From the NCBI RefSeq assembly GCF_016801025.1, contig NZ_CP068983.1, positions 1,178,001-1,242,000 on the forward strand: a DNA stretch of 64,000 bases. The letters run 5' to 3'. Below are positions 60,963 through 64,000 of the stretch, in pieces. The translations under genes and the position numbers were made by a program. The notes beneath the pieces were generated by a model. That model was not told the origin of the DNA and ran no database searches. It saw nothing but the letters and a program-made list of their open reading frames with translations. The DNA is from Paradevosia shaoguanensis. GTDB taxonomy: Bacteria; Pseudomonadota; Alphaproteobacteria; Rhizobiales; Devosiaceae. Position 1 is the stretch's first letter. Each line of letters starts with the position of its first letter.

Positions 60963-61622
60963 TCACTCCCCCGGCGGGGTGATCACGAATTCCACTCGCC
61001 GATTAGCCTGGCGGCCATCCGGATCATCCTGGCCGTCGGGCTTTTCATTGGGTGCCACCGGTTCGCTTTCGCCTTTGCCGCTGGTGGTCAGATTGTCCTC
61101 GTCGACGCCATGGTCGGAAAGGTAGGCGCTGACCGACACGGCTCGTTTCTCCGATAGGACCTGATTGTACTCGTCGCTTCCCTTGGAATCGGTGTGGCCG
61201 GAAATCTCGACCTTGGGCGACGCGTAGTTGATCAGCACCCTGACCAGTTGGTCCAGCACGGGCCGAGCATCGGCGCGGATGTCGAATTTGTCGAAATCGA
61301 ACAGCACGTCGCCAGGCAACGCGACGAGGATCGAGCCATCGCCTTGCTGCTTGGCATTGAGCTCGGTCAGGAGCCCCGCCGTTTCCTCGCGCAGCTCGGA
61401 ACTTATGTTCGACAGCGCGAAGGCCGGCGAGCCGCCTGTGGCGCTGAGGCCACCGCTGGGAGCAATTGTGTCTAGGTGACTTTGCGGCAGCTGGTATTCG
61501 ACGACAGTGCTGGGCTTTTCGCCAACCTTTTCCGAGTTGCGTGCCAGAAGCACGCCAGCTTGCGCCGTGCCGACAAGCCCAACGGCCATCAGGCTGGCAA
61601 CAATCGTGGAAAGAGTTCTCAT
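60963..61622 (-). CDS. OmpA-family peptidoglycan-binding protein
   Basis: A 219-aa exported protein: signal MRTLSTIVASLMAVGLVGTA, then a linker of about 90 residues and the OmpA C-terminal domain from about residue 100 (LFDFDKFDIRADARPVLDQL, ISGHTDSKGSDEYNQVLSEK, NRRVEFVI). The Asp and Arg residues that bind diaminopimelate are in place. It is not a beta-barrel. It overlaps the stop of the upstream exported protein as ATGA. Confidence 0.9.
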   Translation of the reverse strand: MRTLSTIVASLMAVGLVGTAQAGVLLARNSEKVGEKPSTVVEYQLPQSHLDTIAPSGGLSATGGSPAFALSNISSELREETAGLLTELNAKQQGDGSILVALPGDVLFDFDKFDIRADARPVLDQLVRVLINYASPKVEISGHTDSKGSDEYNQVLSEKRAVSVSAYLSDHGVDEDNLTTSGKGESEPVAPNEKPDGQDDPDGRQANRRVEFVITPPGE

Positions 61623-62089
61623 TGGGCAGCCAAGGGCACGGTCACGACAAGACCGGGCGCGCTCGTATCGCTGCCTTCATTGCCATCGTTGAACACCAGA
61701 GAGATTTCCTTGGTGTCGACTGGGATGGCGCCGGGAAACACCAGTTCTCCGGTCAGGCTCTGGCCGTTGGAAATGCGCAGGTAGGGATTATCCGCGATCT
61801 GGCGCAGGTGCAGTCTCTGGTTGTCGCCATAGGAAAGATAAGTGTCGGCATCGGCCAGTTCCACGTAGTTGGTCGCCCTGCTATCGAATGACAGCACCAC
61901 GCCGAGCACCGTTGCGTCGTCGCTGATGGTCACCGATTTCACCCGCGCCGTAACGCCGGCCTCGTTGGTGCCCTGCGCATTGGTGTCGATCATGGCAGCG
62001 TCATTTGCGTCTTGCGCCAATACGGAAGGGCTCAAGGGTGCAGCGAGCAAAATGGCGAGGCAGAACGCGGAAACTTTCGTGCGGATCAT
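61619..62089 (-). CDS. Exported protein of unknown function, partner of the OmpA-like protein
   Basis: A 156-aa protein with a Sec signal (MIRTKVSAFCLAILLAAPLS, cleaved near VLAQDAND). The rest looks like a single beta-sandwich (KSVTISDDATVLGVVLSFDS, RLHLRQIADNPYLRIS, ELVFPGAIPVDTKEISLVF). AAGGG precedes the ATG; a longer frame upstream is basic and unlikely. The 4-bp overlap with the OmpA-like gene suggests the two act together in the envelope. No family recognised. Confidence 0.75.
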   Translation of the reverse strand: MIRTKVSAFCLAILLAAPLSPSVLAQDANDAAMIDTNAQGTNEAGVTARVKSVTISDDATVLGVVLSFDSRATNYVELADADTYLSYGDNQRLHLRQIADNPYLRISNGQSLTGELVFPGAIPVDTKEISLVFNDGNEGSDTSAPGLVVTVPLAAQ

Positions 62090-62233
62090 CGGATACCCTT
62101 CTAGCACTAGGATTTTACGTGTGATTCTTACCTTGTGATGGCTCACGGGACTGAAGGCGGATTTATGGCACCGACGGCAAAATCGGACGACGTTGCTGCA
62201 GCAGCGCCTAAAATGACCTGCTCTAACACCTCT

Positions 62234-62247
62234 CACCGCATGCGGTG
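62234..62247. promoter_or_regulatory. 14-bp GCATGC-centred palindrome
   Basis: CACCGCATGCGGTG, a perfect palindrome 70 bp upstream of the PhnA-like gene and 145 bp from the divergent exported-protein gene. Its core is shared with the palindromes at 58614-58858. Function unknown. Confidence 0.35.
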
Positions 62248-62316
62248 CGGCAACACAGCAGCGGCATCGATCGTGTTGATGATTGGCAACGCAGGCCGGA
62301 TCTGCGATAGCGCGGC

Positions 62317-62619
62317 ATGACCAGCGAAAATGAAGACTACATCTACGATGAAGCAACCGGCGAATGGCGGCCGGCATCCGAGATTGCCGAGAAAGCCGCT
62401 GCACAGACAGAAGTGCGCGATGCGTCAGGGAACCTGCTCGCCGACGGCGACTCGGTAGTACTGATCAAGGACCTCAAGGTGAAGGGCGCCGGCCAAACGC
62501 TCAAGCAAGGCACCGTTATCCGTTCGATCCGCCTGACCGACAATCCGGAAGAGATCGACTGCCGTCATGACGCCATAAAAGGTCTTGTTCTGCGCACCGA
62601 ATTCGTTCGGAAGCGGTGA
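62317..62619 (+). CDS. PhnA-like protein lacking the zinc ribbon
   Basis: A 100-aa protein. Residues about 33-100 match the C-terminal domain of PhnA/YjdM (DASGNLLADGDSVVLIKDLK, VKGAGQTLKQGTVIRSIRL, EIDCRHDAIKGLVLRTEFVR). The N-terminus (DYIYDEATGEWRPASE) lines up with the PhnA zinc ribbon but has none of its four Cys. In E. coli phnA has no proven role in phosphonate metabolism. No phn genes are nearby. Confidence 0.8.
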   Translation: MTSENEDYIYDEATGEWRPASEIAEKAAAQTEVRDASGNLLADGDSVVLIKDLKVKGAGQTLKQGTVIRSIRLTDNPEEIDCRHDAIKGLVLRTEFVRKR

Positions 62620-62746
62620 GGATCGTGGCCAGCGCGCGCTGGTGACTTTGATCCCACATTTCCCAAGTAAGGCGCTGATTTCGCTGTCCTGACCATTATA
62701 TTTCCTATATAAAACATGGTGTTGAAGGCTGCGAGGGGCGCGTTTC

Positions 62747-64000
62747 ATGGATCACCCAGAGGGTGCGGGCTTGCAACGGGCAGATCGGGTGGATTTCGAC
62801 CCTCGCGTGCGGCTGGAATTTCGCGGCACGCAGCTCAGTTCCGACGGCGGCCTTCTGGTGATGCGCGAGCTTGATGACGCGCTCGGGTTGTCCGATTTGG
62901 CGTCAGCGGCGCTGCGCGATACTCGCTCTGGCAAGAACACGGTCCATCGGCTCGACGGCCTGTTCCGGCAATCAGTCTTTGGGCGGCTGGCCGGATACGA
63001 GGATGTCAACGACGCCAACCGTCTCGCCTGCGATCCGGTCATGCGCCAAGTTGTCGGCGGCAGAGCGGTCGATGCACAAGCGGCCTCGGCATCGCAGATG
63101 GGACGGTTCGAGACCGAGACGCTGGCTCTGGCCGGGAACCGTGCCGCGCTGGCCGACCTGAACGGGCAATGGATCGACCGGTTCCATGACCGTAACGGGC
63201 TGAAGTACATCGTTCTGGACATGGACAGCTCGGTCAGCCCGACCCATGGCGACCAGGAAGGGTCCGCCTGGAATGGCCATTTCGACTGTAGCTGCTATCA
63301 CCCCAACTTTCTGTTCAACCAGTTCGGGATGCTGGAACGCTGCGCCCTGCGCCATGGCAACGTCCACAGCGCCGATGGCTGGCGTGATGTTCTCGACCCC
63401 GTCATTGCGCGCTACGCGGAGCGCGACCTTGGTGGCAGGTTCTTCCGGGCCGATGCTGCCTACGCGATCCCGGCGATCTATGAGCGATTGGAAGAAGCGC
63501 GGTTCTTCTACGCCATCCGGCTGCCCGCAAACGCGGTCCTCAAGGACAAGATCGCGCATCGGCTAACGCGCCCTGTCGGGCGGCCGTCACTGACCAAGGT
63601 CAAGCGGTTCTTCGAGGAATTCGAGTATCAGGCGGCGTCCTGGGACAAGGAACGCCGGGTGATCGCCAAGATCGAATGGCATCCGGGCGAACTGTTCCCG
63701 CGTTTCGGCTTCATCGTCACCAACCTGCCGATGGAGCCGGACTGGGTGGTGCGGTTCTACAACCAGCGCGGCACCGCCGAGCAGCACATCAAAGAGGGCA
63801 AATACGCCTTTCGCTGGACGCGGCTGTCGTGCCGGAAGTTCCGCGACAATGAGGTGCGGCTGCAACTGCACGCCCTGGCGTACAACCTGGCCACCTTCTT
63901 GCGCTGCATCGAGCTGCGAGGCCATGGCCGACTGGTCGTTGACCAGCCTGCAACTGAAGCTGATCAAGATCGGGGCACGTGTGGTCCGTCACGCCCGCAC
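62747..64000 (+). pseudogene. IS1380-family transposase, cut by window end, probable frameshift
   Basis: The frame starts at MDHPEGAGLQRADRVDFDPR and reads as an IS1380 transposase: ELDDALGLSDLASAALRDTR, LDGLFRQSVFGRLAGYEDVN, the DDE region YIVLDMDSSVSPTHGDQEG and ADAAYAIPAIYERLEEARFF, and RGTAEQHIKEGKYAFRWTRL. After LATFLRCIEL the frame reads RGHGRLVV, while the next frame reads EAMADWSLTSLQLKLIKIG, which is the usual family continuation. So about two bases seem lost near 63917. No stop is reached before the window end in either frame. An inactive copy is likely, unless the difference is a sequencing error. Confidence 0.75.
62747..64000 (+). mobile_element. IS1380-family insertion sequence (partial)
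   Basis: Identified by its transposase. The left terminal inverted repeat should lie between 62620 and 62746, just after the PhnA-like gene, but I cannot assign it without the right end, which is outside the window. The listed start is the transposase start, not the true IS end. Confidence 0.7.

Overview
The window is a GC-rich stretch of an alphaproteobacterial chromosome. The gene repertoire points to Hyphomicrobiales, perhaps a Devosia-like genus: many ABC importers, de-lactonising sugar pathways, LepA, a one-Cys peroxiredoxin and GGGAGGG-rich palindromic repeats. The genus is an inference from gene content only; no rRNA or marker phylogeny is possible here.

Layout. 1-4821 (minus): a complete dppABC-D operon with the start of dppF, a peptide-type ABC importer. 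5014-14358: mixed metabolic genes, including glycerate 2-kinase, a fosmidomycin-resistance-type exporter with a divergent AraC regulator, and a three-gene set led by an L-arabinose/D-galactose 1-dehydrogenase homologue. 14583-29556: housekeeping and small genes: a duplicated-domain protein of unknown function, LysR, lepA, an ArsR-AHSA1 pair, an amino-acid ABC binding protein and permease, a CreA-like lipoprotein, peroxiredoxin, a large membrane GT-C-like protein, msrA and others.

29756-38263: a tRNA-Ser(GGA) gene followed by an approximately 8.4 kb integrated element. A 17-bp copy of the tRNA 3' end lies at each end (29829-29845 and 38247-38263). The element carries a tyrosine integrase, two unknown genes, a serine resolvase, a rolling-circle-type Rep with an HPHLH motif, an HUH relaxase, and a MobC-like ribbon-helix-helix protein. 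A small gene with its own ribosome-binding site is nested out of frame inside the relaxase gene. It has the plan of an integrative mobilisable element that can probably replicate when excised, and is the most interesting region of the window.

38504-50479: a sugar-acid regulon. A long minus-strand operon encodes an IclR/SMP-30 fusion, a sugar ABC importer, an SDR, a DapA-type aldolase and an enolase-superfamily dehydratase. A divergent plus-strand operon encodes a second enolase-superfamily dehydratase, DgoK kinase and aldose epimerase. A perfect TGGAAC-TAA-GTTCCA operator lies between them. The set fits oxidation of an aldose to its lactone and acid, dehydration, and phosphorylation or direct cleavage of the keto-deoxy acid.

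50559-60935: a second peptide-type ABC operon that ends in two amidohydrolases, with a divergent CynX-like MFS transporter and a GntR regulator. This suggests uptake and hydrolytic deamination of a nitrogen heterocycle. 60963-62619: an OmpA-like pair and a PhnA-like protein without its zinc ribbon. 62747-64000: an IS1380-family transposase that runs off the window and appears frameshifted near its C-terminus.

A recurring feature is a strong hairpin between the binding-protein gene and the following permease gene in all four ABC transport operons.
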